From assembly GCA_001464065.1 (NCBI GenBank), contig LNDN01000040.1, positions 1-62,514 of the forward strand: 62,514 nt of DNA. Direction: 5' to 3'. This DNA is from Acidobacteria bacterium Ga0077522 (GTDB lineage Bacteria; Acidobacteriota; Vicinamibacteria; Vicinamibacterales; Vicinamibacteraceae). The position numbers and the translations under genes were made by a program. Below, piece by piece: positions 50,123 to 59,514 of the stretch. Numbering within the stretch: position 1 is the first letter of the stretch; each line of letters starts with the position of its first letter. Below the pieces are notes generated by a model. The model ran no database searches. It worked only from the letters and a program-made list of their open reading frames with translations, and had not been told where the DNA came from.

Positions 50123-50890
50123 ATGACCAGACAGACGTCAGAGACCTCCAAGAAACCGTTCGAGGGGGTGGCCGCAGAGCTCGTCGTTCGCTACGTCCGC
50201 GAATTGATCGAGCACGGCGACCTCCGCCCCGGCGATCGCCTGCCCGCGGAACGCGAACTCGCCCTGCGTGTCGGCGTCAGCCGCCCCAGCGTGCGCGCCG
50301 GACTGCGGGCGCTGGCCGCGATGGGCGTGGTGCAGTCGCGGCATGGGGCGGGCACGTTCATCCGCGGCGGGCCGCCGATGCTGGGCAGCGAGCCCCTGAG
50401 TTTCTTGGCGGCGTTGCACGGCTTCACGCGGGACGAGATGTTCGAAGCGCGCCGTGTGCTCGAAGTGGGCGTCGCGGCCCTGGCGGCCGAGCGAGCCACC
50501 GGCGATCAGCTGGCGACCATCTCCGAGGAGATCACCGGCATGTACGCGTCGATGGACGACCCGCAGGCCTTCCTCGTGCACGACATCCGGTTCCATCGGG
50601 CGGTGGCGCTCGCGGCCGGCAATCCGATCCTGGCGTCGCTGGTCGAGATGGTCTCCGAGATCTTCTACGAGCATCGCCGGAAGACGGCCGAACAAGGACG
50701 CGATCTCAAGGAAGCCGCAGACCTGCACCGTGCCATCTATCACGCCCTGCGCAGCCACGATGGCGAGCGCGCCCGCCGGGCGATGGACGCGCACCTCTCG
50801 CTGGCGCGCGATCGGCAGGCGAGCGAAGCCGGGTTCGGTGGCGAGGAGACGACCGACCCTGTCACGCCGCCGGTGGCCGCTGTCGGGTAG
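50123..50890 (+). CDS. FadR-subfamily (GntR/FCD) transcriptional regulator
   Basis: 255 residues. The N-terminal winged helix (about 12-80) contains LRPGDRLPAERELALRVGVS and RPSVRAGLRALAAMGVVQSR; the FCD effector domain (about 100-230) has the metal-site residues in DIRFHRAVALAAGNP and DLHRAIYHALRSHDGERARR. Such regulators usually bind hexuronates, gluconate or lactate. It directly precedes the hexuronate-type catabolic genes (SDR, MFS, eda, kdgK, manD), which it most likely controls, with TGGTC-A-GACCA as its operator. Start ATG at 50123 has GGAG at normal spacing. Confidence 0.94.
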   Translation: MTRQTSETSKKPFEGVAAELVVRYVRELIEHGDLRPGDRLPAERELALRVGVSRPSVRAGLRALAAMGVVQSRHGAGTFIRGGPPMLGSEPLSFLAALHGFTRDEMFEARRVLEVGVAALAAERATGDQLATISEEITGMYASMDDPQAFLVHDIRFHRAVALAAGNPILASLVEMVSEIFYEHRRKTAEQGRDLKEAADLHRAIYHALRSHDGERARRAMDAHLSLARDRQASEAGFGGEETTDPVTPPVAAVG

Positions 50891-50935
50891 TGCGACATTT
50901 CTCGCCGAAATGCGCTGATTCGCGCGTCGCGTGCC

Positions 50936-50964
50936 TTGACCTGCATCGCCCTGCCTGATAGAAC
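50936..50964 (+). promoter_or_regulatory. Sigma-70 promoter of the hexuronate operon
   Basis: TTGACC (50936-50941) and TAGAAC (50959-50964) are 17 bases apart, about 88 bases before the SDR gene ATG. It allows the catabolic operon to be transcribed apart from the regulator. Confidence 0.55.
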
Positions 50965-51051
50965 TGGCACGCCCATCACACGCCCGCCGGCGGACCGGTC
51001 GCATCGCTCGCGACGTCACCGCGGCCGAGTCTGAGAGAGCGACACACCCAA

Positions 51052-51825
51052 ATGTTTCAAGGATTCGATCTGAGTGGCCGCGTGGCCGTCGTCATCGGCG
51101 GTACGTCGGGAATCGGTCGTGCGCTCGCGCGCGGCCTTGCGGAAGCCGGAGCCGACGTCGTGGCCACCGGTCGGCGGCAGGCCCTGGTGGATGAGGCCGG
51201 CACGGAGATCGAAGGCATGGGGCGCCGCACGGCGCGGCTGACGGTCGACGTCGGCGACCGTGCGTCACTCGTCGCCCTGCGCGACGGCGTCACGGCGACG
51301 CTCGGGGCGTGCGACATCCTGATCAACTGCGCGGGGCGCACCAAGCGCTCGCCCACGCTCGACGTCGACGAGGCCGAGTGGGCCGCCATCCTCGAGACGA
51401 ATCTGACGGGCACGCTGCGCGCCTGCCAGGTGTTCGCCCCCGCCATGATCGAGCGCAAGTGGGGCCGCATCATCAACATCGCGTCCCTGTCGTCGTTCGT
51501 CGCGCTCTACGAGGTGGCGGCGTATGCCGCCAGCAAGGCCGCGGTGGCATCGCTGACCAAGTCGCTGGCCATCGAATGGGCACCGCACGGGGTCACCGTC
51601 AACGCGATCGCCCCGGGCGTCTTCCGTACGGACCTCAATGCCCAGCTGCTCGATGGCACGGGGCGCGGCCAGGAATTCCTGACCCGGACGCCGATGAAAC
51701 GGTTCGGCAGCATTCCGGAGCTCGCCGGGGCCGGTGTCTTCCTCGCGTCTCCGGCGGCCAGCTTCGTCACCGGCGAGATCCTGGTGGTCGATGGCGGATT
51801 CCTCGCCAGCGGCGTGAATCAATAA
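51052..51825 (+). CDS. Short-chain dehydrogenase/reductase (KduD/Idno-like)
   Basis: 257 residues, classical SDR. NAD(P) site VVIGGTSGIGRALARGLAEA, NAG motif INCAGRTKRS, catalytic Ser in RIINIASLSSFVALYEV and YxxxK in AAYAASKAAVASLTKSLAIE. The C-terminal VTGEILVVDGGFLASG is typical. It resembles gluconate 5-dehydrogenase or 2-dehydro-3-deoxygluconate 5-dehydrogenase. In this operon it could interconvert a keto-uronate with mannonate or KDG; the exact substrate is inference. First gene of the catabolic operon. Confidence 0.92.
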   Translation: MFQGFDLSGRVAVVIGGTSGIGRALARGLAEAGADVVATGRRQALVDEAGTEIEGMGRRTARLTVDVGDRASLVALRDGVTATLGACDILINCAGRTKRSPTLDVDEAEWAAILETNLTGTLRACQVFAPAMIERKWGRIINIASLSSFVALYEVAAYAASKAAVASLTKSLAIEWAPHGVTVNAIAPGVFRTDLNAQLLDGTGRGQEFLTRTPMKRFGSIPELAGAGVFLASPAASFVTGEILVVDGGFLASGVNQ

Positions 51826-51846
51826 GCGTTCCCGCACGGAGATTCC

Positions 51847-53361
51847 ATGGCCCTGGCTGACGCCGCACCGTCCCGAGGCACCGCCGCGCGCGCCGGCTCG
51901 GGCAAGCCCACGAACATCCGCTGGGTCGTCTGTGCCCTGCTGTTCTTCGCGGCGACGATCAACTACATCGACCGGAACGTCCTGGCGGTGCTCAAGTCGC
52001 CGCTGACCGAAGAGTTCGGCTGGAGCAACACCGACTTCGGTTACATCAACTTCTTCTTCCAGGTCGCCTACATGGTCGGCATGCTGGCCTCGGGCTGGCT
52101 GATCGACCGGATCGGGACGCGCCGCGGCCTGGCCATCGCCATCTGCCTCTGGAGCGTCGCGGCCATGCTCCATGCCGAAGCGCCGGTGATCGGCAGCGCC
52201 GTGCAGGGGGCCTTCGGCGCCCTCGGGCTGACGATGTCGGCGTCGGTGGCGGGCTTTGCCTTGTGCCGTGTCCTGCTGGGGCTCGGGGAAGCGGCCATCT
52301 TCCCGGGCTCGGTGCGCAGCATCGCCGAGTGGTTCCCGCAGCGGGAGCGTGCCTTCGCCACCGGCCTGTTCAACGCGGGGACCAACGTCGGCGCGCTGGC
52401 CACGCCGATCGTCGTGCCGATCATCGCGCTGCGCTACGGCTGGTACTGGGCGTTCATCGGCACCGGGGTCATCGGCTTCGTGTGGCTCGGAGTCTGGCTC
52501 TGGCAGTACATGACGCCGCGGACCCATCCGGGCGTCAACGCGGCCGAACTCGCCCTGATCGAGAGCGACCCGCCCGATGGCGCGGCGTTCAAGGTGCCTG
52601 GGCTGGCGCTGGCCGGCATCGTCGCCGCCGTCTGCTTCGTGAGCGGCACGGTGGCCGCCACGTTCTTCGGGTCGCGACTGATCGCCGTGGTGCTGTTTGC
52701 CACCGGCCTGATCACGGCCATCGTGCTCAACCCCCGTCGCCAGGTGTGGGCCTACGCCGTCGGCAAGTTCATGACCGACCCGGTGTGGTGGCTGTACCTG
52801 ACGTGGCTGCCGGATTTCCTCGTCAAGGCCCACCATGTCGACATCCGTGGCGCCATGCTGCCGCTGGCGACCATCTATCTCGTCGCCGATGTCGGCAGCG
52901 TGCTCGGCGGCTACGTCAGCTCGAAGCTGATTCAGCGCGGCTTCAGCGTCAACGCCGCGCGCAAGCTGACGATGCTCTGTTTTGCGGTCAGCGTGACGCC
53001 GATCGTGTTCGCTGCGCAGGTGGACAGCCTGTGGGGCGCCGTCGCCCTGGTCAGCATCGCGGCATCCGGCCACCAGGCCTGGAGCGCCAACCTGTACACG
53101 TTGGTGAGCGACATGTTCCCGCGGCGCGCCGTCGGCAGCGTCATCGGCTTTGGCGGCATGATGGGCGCCTGCGGTGGTGCGATCATGCAGATTGCGGTCG
53201 GCGTCTGGCTCGACGCCTCGAACAACAACTACGTGCCGATCTTCATCGCGGCCGGCACGCTGTACCTGATCGCGCTGGGGGTCATCCATCTGCTCGTGCC
53301 GAAGATGACGCCAGCCGATCTCGAGGTGTCGTCGGCGACGGCACCGGGAGGAGTGGCATGA
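51847..53361 (+). CDS. MFS transporter, anion:cation symporter family (hexuronate/glucarate-like)
   Basis: 504 residues, about 12-14 membrane segments. RWVVCALLFFAATINYIDRN is the ACS-family N-terminus (ExuT, GudP); WLIDRIGTRRGLAIAICLWS is the loop 2-3 motif and VLLGLGEAAIFPGSVRSIAE is typical. Extra hydrophobic stretches near 265-310 lengthen the central part. The C-terminal half includes FGGMMGACGGAIMQIAVGVW. It probably imports hexuronate or mannonate, the substrate of the downstream enzymes. The stop overlaps eda (ATGA). Confidence 0.93.
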   Translation: MALADAAPSRGTAARAGSGKPTNIRWVVCALLFFAATINYIDRNVLAVLKSPLTEEFGWSNTDFGYINFFFQVAYMVGMLASGWLIDRIGTRRGLAIAICLWSVAAMLHAEAPVIGSAVQGAFGALGLTMSASVAGFALCRVLLGLGEAAIFPGSVRSIAEWFPQRERAFATGLFNAGTNVGALATPIVVPIIALRYGWYWAFIGTGVIGFVWLGVWLWQYMTPRTHPGVNAAELALIESDPPDGAAFKVPGLALAGIVAAVCFVSGTVAATFFGSRLIAVVLFATGLITAIVLNPRRQVWAYAVGKFMTDPVWWLYLTWLPDFLVKAHHVDIRGAMLPLATIYLVADVGSVLGGYVSSKLIQRGFSVNAARKLTMLCFAVSVTPIVFAAQVDSLWGAVALVSIAASGHQAWSANLYTLVSDMFPRRAVGSVIGFGGMMGACGGAIMQIAVGVWLDASNNNYVPIFIAAGTLYLIALGVIHLLVPKMTPADLEVSSATAPGGVA

Positions 53362-54005
53362 GTCGGACCGACGTGGTCCGTGCCATCGAGCAGAGTGGGG
53401 TGGTGGCCGTCATCCGCCTGAAGGATGCCGGCAAGCTGCGCTCGGTGGTGGACGCCCTGATCGACGGCGGCGTCACGGCAATGGAAGTGACGATGACGGT
53501 GCCCGGTGCCGTCGGGTTGATCGAGCAGCTCGCGAAGGACCTGCCGAGCGGGTTCCAGCTCGGCGCCGGCACGGTGCTCGATCCGGAGACGGCCCGGCAG
53601 GTGATTCTTGCGGGCGCGACGTATCTCGTCTCGCCGGTGCTGAGCCTGCCGACGATCGAGCTGGCGCATCGGTACGATGTGGCGGTGATGCCCGGCTGCT
53701 TCACCCCGACCGAAATCCTCACCGCCTGGCAAGCCGGAGCCGACATCGTCAAGGTGTTCCCGGCGACGACGCTGGGGCCGGGGTACATCAAGGACGTCAA
53801 GGCGCCGCTGCCGCAGATCAAGCTGATGCCGACCGGCGGCGTCACGCTGACCAATGCCGGCGAGTGGATTGCCGCGGGCGCGTGTGCGGTCGGCGTCGGC
53901 AGCAACCTGGTGGACGCGAAGGCCCTGGCGGCGGACGATTTCCAGGCGATTGCCGACAACGCCCGGACGGTCGTGGCGAGTGTGGCGGCCGCGAGAAAGA
54001 AGTAG
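53358..54005 (+). CDS. eda: KDPG / KHG aldolase
   Basis: 2-dehydro-3-deoxy-phosphogluconate aldolase, class I; 215 residues. IEQSGVVAVIRLKDAGKLRS, the active-site Glu in AMEVTMTVPGAVGLIEQL, GAGTVLDPETARQVILAGAT, the substrate loop FLVSP-like YLVSPVLSLPTIEL, and the Schiff-base lysine in GADIVKVFPATTLGPGYIKD. It releases pyruvate and glyceraldehyde-3-phosphate from KDPG made by kdgK. It overlaps the transporter gene and is three bases upstream of kdgK. Confidence 0.95.
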   Translation: MSRTDVVRAIEQSGVVAVIRLKDAGKLRSVVDALIDGGVTAMEVTMTVPGAVGLIEQLAKDLPSGFQLGAGTVLDPETARQVILAGATYLVSPVLSLPTIELAHRYDVAVMPGCFTPTEILTAWQAGADIVKVFPATTLGPGYIKDVKAPLPQIKLMPTGGVTLTNAGEWIAAGACAVGVGSNLVDAKALAADDFQAIADNARTVVASVAAARKK

Positions 54006-54008
54006 GCG

Positions 54009-55034
54009 ATGAAGACGGTCTGTTTCGGTGAAATCATGCTCCGCCTCAGCCCCCCGGGGTTCGAGCGCTTCCTCCAGACGCCGCAGTTCGTGGCCACGTT
54101 CGGCGGCGGTGAAGCCAATGTCGCGGTGAGTCTGGCCACCTTCGGGCTCGAGAGTCACTACGTCACGCGCCTGCCGAACAACGCCATCGGCGACGCCGCC
54201 GTCAAGGCGCTGCGCGCCGAGGGTGTGCGCACCGAGCACATCGTGCGCGGCGGCGACCGCATCGGCGTCTACTACGCCGAGACGTCGGCGAGCCAGCGGG
54301 CGTCGCAGGTCATCTACGACCGCGCCCGTTCGGCCATCGCCGAGATGACGCCCGGGACCGTCGACTGGGCGACCGTGCTCGATGGGGCCGGCTGGTTCCA
54401 CTGCACCGGCATCACGCCGGCACTCGGTGACAACGGCGCCGCGTGTGCCAGGGAAGCGCTGCAGGCCGCCAAGGCGGCCGGCGCCACCGTCAGCATGGAC
54501 CTCAACTTCCGCAAGAAGCTGTGGACCGAGAAGAAGGCCCAGTCGGTGATGCGGCCGCTGATGGAGTACGTCGACGTCGTCATCGCCAACGAGGAAGACA
54601 TCCAGTCCGTGCTGGGCTTCGACGTGCACGGCACCGACGTGACGACGGGGGAGCTGAACCTCGAGGCCTACAAGGCCACCGCGGCCGAGGTCGCCAGCAC
54701 GTTCGATTGCGCGCTGATCGCCATCACGCTGCGCGAGAGCCATTCGGCCAGTGACAACGGCTGGAGCGCGGTGATCTACGAGAAGGCGACCGGCGACTTC
54801 CAGCGCAGCCAGCGCTACGACGTGCGCCTCGTGGACCGTATCGGCGGCGGCGACAGCTTCGCCGGCGGTCTCGTCTACGGCCTGGCCACCGGCAAGTCGC
54901 CGATCGACGCGCTCCGCTTCGCCGTGGCGGCCAGTGCGCTGAAGCAGACGATTCCGGGCGACTTCAACCGTGTCTCCGTCGACGAGGTCGAGCGACTCGT
55001 CAAGGGTGACGGCAGCGGACGCGTGCAGCGCTAG
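54009..55034 (+). CDS. kdgK: 2-keto-3-deoxygluconate kinase (PfkB family)
   Basis: 341 residues, ribokinase fold. VCFGEIMLRLSPPGFERFLQ is the KDG-kinase N-terminus, followed by FGGGEANVAVSLATFGLESH. The PfkB C-terminal signature is DVRLVDRIGGGDSFAGGLVY with the catalytic aspartate in GGGDSFAGG. It makes KDPG from KDG and ATP, between ManD and Eda in the pathway. A central insertion (VIANEEDIQSVLGFDVHGTD) is common in this subfamily. Confidence 0.95.
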   Translation: MKTVCFGEIMLRLSPPGFERFLQTPQFVATFGGGEANVAVSLATFGLESHYVTRLPNNAIGDAAVKALRAEGVRTEHIVRGGDRIGVYYAETSASQRASQVIYDRARSAIAEMTPGTVDWATVLDGAGWFHCTGITPALGDNGAACAREALQAAKAAGATVSMDLNFRKKLWTEKKAQSVMRPLMEYVDVVIANEEDIQSVLGFDVHGTDVTTGELNLEAYKATAAEVASTFDCALIAITLRESHSASDNGWSAVIYEKATGDFQRSQRYDVRLVDRIGGGDSFAGGLVYGLATGKSPIDALRFAVAASALKQTIPGDFNRVSVDEVERLVKGDGSGRVQR

Positions 55035-55064
55035 CCCCCGCCGTGTCGTGAGCCCCGAGCCTCC

Positions 55065-56273
55065 ATGAGAATCGTCGACGCACGCGTCATCGTGACCTGC
55101 CCGGGGCGGAACTTCGTCACGCTCAAGGTGGTGACCGAAGACGGCGTGTACGGTCTCGGGGATGCCACCCTCAACGGTCGGGAGCTGGCCGTCGCCAGCT
55201 ACCTGACCGACCACATCGTGCCGCTGCTGATCGGACGCGACGCGCGCGCGATCGAAGACACCTGGCAGTACCTCTACAAGGGCGCCTACTGGCGGCGCGG
55301 GCCGGTCACGATGAGCGCGATCGCCGCCGTGGACACCGCGCTGTGGGACATCAAGGGCAAGGTCGCCAACCTGCCGGTGTACCAGCTGCTGGGCGGGGCC
55401 TCACGCGAGGCGGTACGCGTCTACGCCCACGCCAACGGGCTCGACGTCGACCAGGCCGTCAAGGCCGTGGCGCATCAGCTCGACCTCGGCTACACGGCGA
55501 TTCGCGTCCAGTCCGGCATCCCCGGGATTCGCAGTACCTACGGCGTCGGCCGCGACGGGCGTCCCTACGAGCCGGCAGAGAAGGGGGGCGTCTCCGAACA
55601 TCGGTGGAGCACCGAGGCCTATCTGGCGTTCGTGCCGCGGCTCTTCGAGCGCATCCGCAGCGAGTTCGGCGACGACCTCGACCTGCTGCACGACGTGCAC
55701 CACCGCCTGACGCCCATCGAAGCGGCGCGCGCCGGCAAGGCGCTCGAGCCCTACCACCTGTTCTGGATGGAGGACCCGACGCCGGCCGAGCAGCAGTCGG
55801 CCTTTCGCCTGATCCGCCAGCACACGGTCACGCCGATTGCCGTCGGCGAGGTCTTCAACAGCATCTTCGACTGCCAGCAGCTGATCCAGGAGCAGTTGAT
55901 CGACTACATCCGGACCACGGTCGTGCATGCCGGTGGGATCTCGCATCTGCGCAAGATCGCCGCCCTGGCCGAGCTCCATCAGGTGCGGACCGGAAGCCAT
56001 GGCGCCACCGACCTGAGCCCGGTCTGCATGGCGGCAGCGCTGCACTTCGACCTGAGCGTGCACAACTTCGGCATCCAGGAGCACATGCCCCACACCGCCG
56101 AGACCGATACCGTGTTCCCCCACGAGTACACGTATCAGTCCGGATTCATGCATCCCGGCGAGGCGCCGGGCCTGGGCGTCGACATCGACGAGGCCCTCGC
56201 GGCGCAGTATCCGTACGACCCCGCCTACCTGCCGGTGAACCGCAAGTTGGACGGCACGATGCATGACTGGTAG
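55065..56273 (+). CDS. manD: D-mannonate dehydratase (enolase superfamily, ManD)
   Basis: 402 residues, the length of the characterised Novosphingobium ManD. The catalytic set falls at identical numbers: Arg147 and Tyr159 (AIRVQSG, STYGVG), metal ligands Asp210, Glu236 and Glu262 (LLHDVHH, WMEDPT, GEVFNS) and His212. Dehydration of D-mannonate gives KDG. The match of all six positions supports a true mannonate dehydratase over the low-efficiency RspA-type relatives. Last gene of the SDR-MFS-eda-kdgK-manD operon; a palindromic element follows 25 bases later. Confidence 0.95.
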   Translation: MRIVDARVIVTCPGRNFVTLKVVTEDGVYGLGDATLNGRELAVASYLTDHIVPLLIGRDARAIEDTWQYLYKGAYWRRGPVTMSAIAAVDTALWDIKGKVANLPVYQLLGGASREAVRVYAHANGLDVDQAVKAVAHQLDLGYTAIRVQSGIPGIRSTYGVGRDGRPYEPAEKGGVSEHRWSTEAYLAFVPRLFERIRSEFGDDLDLLHDVHHRLTPIEAARAGKALEPYHLFWMEDPTPAEQQSAFRLIRQHTVTPIAVGEVFNSIFDCQQLIQEQLIDYIRTTVVHAGGISHLRKIAALAELHQVRTGSHGATDLSPVCMAAALHFDLSVHNFGIQEHMPHTAETDTVFPHEYTYQSGFMHPGEAPGLGVDIDEALAAQYPYDPAYLPVNRKLDGTMHDW

Positions 56274-56298
56274 AGACAATTGAGGCGGGCGTCGCTGT

Positions 56299-56459
56299 CA
56301 TTCAGAGTTCAGAATGAAGCGGGCGTCGTACATTGCCACGCTACCGCGGAAACTGCTCCCGCTTTTCCCTCGCTGCTGCACGGTGAATGCGCTGTGAATC
56401 GCTCTTGAGGTAGCTGCAGTGGCGGTGCCCGCCCCGCGCGACATCGTGAATCCTGAATG
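56299..56459. repeat. 161-bp palindromic element downstream of manD
   Basis: CATTCAGAGTTCA (56299-56311) and TGAATCCTGAATG (56447-56459) are inverted arms matching at 11 of 13. The block AGTGGCGGTGCCCGCCCCGC at 56418-56437 repeats the one at 37062 with one change, so this is a diverged copy of the element there. TACAAT at 56489-56494 after it may be the -10 box of the next gene. Confidence 0.65.
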
Positions 56460-56521
56460 TCGGCGAAAGGGAGCCCGAATTGCTCTTGTACAATGCGCCC
56501 AGTCCAACAAGGAGATCGCCC

Positions 56522-57385
56522 ATGTCCGACGTCAGTCGTCGTGAACTACTCGGTGCTGCAGCGCTCACCGCTGCCGGTGCCGCGCTGCCTGGCCTTGCCG
56601 GCGCCCAGGGCGCCAGGCCGTCGTCCTCCCGCCTGAAGCAGTCGGTCTGCCGCTGGTGCTACAACAAGATCCCGCTGCCGGAGTTCTTCAAGGCGTGTGT
56701 GGACATGGGGTTGCCCGCCGTCGACCTCCTCACCGAAGAGGAGTGGACGATCGCCAAGCGTGATTTCGGGCTGACGTGCTCGACCGGGTTCCCGGCGGTG
56801 CGGTCCATCCCCGACGGCATCAACAACACCAAGTTCCACGACGGCATCGTCGCCTCGCTCACGGAGATGATTCCCAAGGCCGCCAAGGCAGGGATCCCCA
56901 ACGTGATCACGTTCTTCGGCAACCGCCGCGGGCAGGATCTCGAGGAGGCCAAGGTCAACAGCGTCGCCTGTCTCAACCGGATCAAGCCGGTGGCCGAGGC
57001 CGAGGGCGTGACCGTCATCGTGGAGCTCCTCAACAGCAAGGTGAACCACAAGGACTACCTGGGCGACAACACGCCGTACGGGGTGGACATCTGCAAGCGC
57101 GTCGGATCACCGCGCGTCAAGCTGCTCTACGACATCTACCACATGCAGATCATGGAGGGCGACATCCTCCGGACGATGGGCGACAACTGGGACTACATCG
57201 CCCATCTGCACACGGGTGGCGTGCCGGGGCGCAACGAACTCGACGACACCCAGGAACTGCAGTGGAAGACCATCGCCAAATGGGTGGCCGACAAGGGCTA
57301 TCAGGGGTACTTCGCCCACGAGTTCATCCCGACCCGCGATCCGCTGACGTCCTTGCGCGAGGCCGTGCAGCTCTGCACGGTGTAG
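56522..57385 (+). CDS. Hydroxypyruvate-isomerase-like TIM-barrel protein, exported by Tat
   Basis: 287 residues. A Tat signal (SRRELLGAAALTAAGAALPG, 5-24) is unusual for this family, whose members are usually cytoplasmic. The AP-endonuclease-2-like barrel has VCRWCYNKIPLPEFFKACVD, VIVELLNSKVNHKDYLGD, VKLLYDIYHMQIMEGD and YFAHEFIPTRDPLTSL, with conserved metal-binding Glu, Asp, His and Glu in order. A ribosome site AAGGAG stands seven bases before the ATG. The real substrate is probably a carbohydrate or keto sugar in the periplasm. Confidence 0.88.
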   Translation: MSDVSRRELLGAAALTAAGAALPGLAGAQGARPSSSRLKQSVCRWCYNKIPLPEFFKACVDMGLPAVDLLTEEEWTIAKRDFGLTCSTGFPAVRSIPDGINNTKFHDGIVASLTEMIPKAAKAGIPNVITFFGNRRGQDLEEAKVNSVACLNRIKPVAEAEGVTVIVELLNSKVNHKDYLGDNTPYGVDICKRVGSPRVKLLYDIYHMQIMEGDILRTMGDNWDYIAHLHTGGVPGRNELDDTQELQWKTIAKWVADKGYQGYFAHEFIPTRDPLTSLREAVQLCTV

Positions 57386-57395
57386 GAGCCGGCCG

Positions 57396-59510
57396 ATGAC
57401 CCGCGTTGTCCTGATCGCCCTGGCGTGCGCCTCGATCGCCACACCGCTCATGGCCCAGCCTCCCACGCCGCCCGTCGCGCCGCAGAAGCCGTACGTCGTC
57501 AAGTCGCCGCACGGTGATCGCAGCGACCCGTACTACTGGCTGCGCGACGATACGCGCAAGTCGCCAGACATGCTGGCCTACCTCGAGGCCGAGAACGCCT
57601 ACACGGAGGCCATGCTGGCGCCGGTGAAGGCGCTCCGCACGCAGCTGTTCGAGGAACTCAAGGGCCGCATCAAGCCAGACGATGAAGCGCCGGCGTGGCG
57701 GATGCGCGGGTACCTGTATTCGTCGCGGTACGTCGCGGGCAAGGACTACGCGACCAACACGCGACGCCCAGTCGCCGGTGGCGCCGAGCAGGTGATCGTC
57801 GACCAGAACGCGCTGGCGGCAGGGCACACGTACTTCTCGCTCGGGCAGTGGGATGTCTCGCGTGACAACGGCCGGCTCGCCTACGCCACCGACGTCGTCG
57901 GGCGGCGGCAGTACGTGATCCAGTTCAAGGAGATCGCCACCGGGGCGCTGTTGCCCGAGCGGATCACCGGCACGTCCGGCAACGTCGTCTGGGCGGCCGA
58001 CAACCGCACGGTGTTCTACGTCGAGATCGATCCGCAGACGCTGCTCAGCAAGCGCGTCAAGCGGCATGTGGTGGGGACCGATCCGGCCACGGACGTCGTG
58101 GTCTACGAGGAGCCGGACGACAGCTTCTACATGGGCGTGGGCCGGACGAAGGACGACCAGTTCCTCTGCATCAGCGTCAGCAGTACCGTGTCGAGCGAGA
58201 TGCGCTGCATCCCGGCCGACCAGCCGGACGCGGCCTTCCGCGTCCTCGTGCCGCGCGAGCGGGACTTCGAGTACGACGCCGACCACGCCGGTGGCCGCTG
58301 GGTGATTCGGACCAACTGGCAGGCGAAGAACTTCCGCGTCGTCGAGGCCACGGATGCCGTCGTCGGCGACCGTGGGCAGTGGAAGGACGTGGTGCCGCAC
58401 CGCCCCGACGTGTTCGTCTCCGGGGTCGAGCTGTTCGACCAGTACCTCGTCGTGGGCGAGCGGCGCGAGGCCCTGCAGCGTCTCCGCATCCTGGATCGGG
58501 CCGGGCAGTCGCGCGACGTCGCCTCAGACGAACCGGTCTACGTGATGGGCACCGGCGTCAACCGCGAGGCCGGCACGTCGATCCTGCGCTACACGTACAC
58601 GTCGTTGACCACGCCGTCCACGGTGTACGACCTGGACATGGCGACGGGCACGCGCACGCTCGTCAAGGAGAGCCCGGTACTGGGTGGCTTCGACCGCACC
58701 CGGTATGCGACGGAGCGACTCTGGGTGACGGCGCGTGACGGCGCCAGGGTGCCTGTCTCGCTGGTCTACCGCAAGGACGTGCCGCGCGACGGCACGGCGC
58801 CGCTGTACCAGCATGCGTATGGCTCGTACGGGTATTCGAGCGATCCGGACTTCGAAATCAACTGGCTGAGCCTGCTCGACCGCGGGTTCGTGGTCGCCAT
58901 CGCGCACATCCGCGGCGGCCAGGAGATGGGGCGCGCCTGGTACGAAGAGGGCAAGCTCCTCAAGAAGATGAATTCCTTCACGGATTTCGTCGACGTGACC
59001 CGGGCGCTCGTGGCCCAGAAGTACGGCGCGCCAGACAAGGTGTTCGCGATGGGCGGCAGTGCCGGCGGGCTGCTCATGGGGGCGGTCGCCAATCTGGCGC
59101 CCGAGCTCTATCGCGGCATCGTCTCGCACGTGCCCTTCGTCGATGTCGTGACGACGATGCTGGACGAGTCGATCCCGCTGACCACCAACGAGTTCGACGA
59201 GTGGGGCAACCCGACGCAGAAGGCGTACTACGACTATCTGCTCGCGTACTCGCCGTACGACCAGCTGACGACGAAGGCCTATCCGGCGATGCTGGTCACG
59301 ACGGGGTTGTGGGATTCGCAGGTGCAGTACTGGGAGCCGGCCAAGTACGTCGCCAAGCTGCGCACCGTCAACGCGTCGAAGGCCCCGGTGCTCTTCCGCG
59401 TCAACATGGACGCCGGCCATGGCGGCCGGTCGGGCCGCTTCACGCGCCTCGAGCAGGTCGCGGTCGAGTACGCCTTCATCCTGCAGCAGTTGGGCCACAC
59501 GTCGAAGTGA
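57396..59510 (+). CDS. Oligopeptidase B-like serine peptidase (S9A)
   Basis: 704 residues with a signal peptide (1-20, VVLIALACASIATPLMAQ). A seven-blade beta-propeller (about 80-410) is followed by the alpha/beta-hydrolase domain. The nucleophile is in FAMGGSAGGLLMGAVANLAP, the Asp in VTTGLWDSQVQYWEPAKY and the His in NMDAGHGGRSGRF. S9A oligopeptidases B cut after basic residues in short peptides. The signal suggests a periplasmic role. It follows the isomerase-like gene by ten bases and precedes the fucosidase by four. Confidence 0.94.
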   Translation: MTRVVLIALACASIATPLMAQPPTPPVAPQKPYVVKSPHGDRSDPYYWLRDDTRKSPDMLAYLEAENAYTEAMLAPVKALRTQLFEELKGRIKPDDEAPAWRMRGYLYSSRYVAGKDYATNTRRPVAGGAEQVIVDQNALAAGHTYFSLGQWDVSRDNGRLAYATDVVGRRQYVIQFKEIATGALLPERITGTSGNVVWAADNRTVFYVEIDPQTLLSKRVKRHVVGTDPATDVVVYEEPDDSFYMGVGRTKDDQFLCISVSSTVSSEMRCIPADQPDAAFRVLVPRERDFEYDADHAGGRWVIRTNWQAKNFRVVEATDAVVGDRGQWKDVVPHRPDVFVSGVELFDQYLVVGERREALQRLRILDRAGQSRDVASDEPVYVMGTGVNREAGTSILRYTYTSLTTPSTVYDLDMATGTRTLVKESPVLGGFDRTRYATERLWVTARDGARVPVSLVYRKDVPRDGTAPLYQHAYGSYGYSSDPDFEINWLSLLDRGFVVAIAHIRGGQEMGRAWYEEGKLLKKMNSFTDFVDVTRALVAQKYGAPDKVFAMGGSAGGLLMGAVANLAPELYRGIVSHVPFVDVVTTMLDESIPLTTNEFDEWGNPTQKAYYDYLLAYSPYDQLTTKAYPAMLVTTGLWDSQVQYWEPAKYVAKLRTVNASKAPVLFRVNMDAGHGGRSGRFTRLEQVAVEYAFILQQLGHTSK

Positions 59511-59514
59511 GTCG

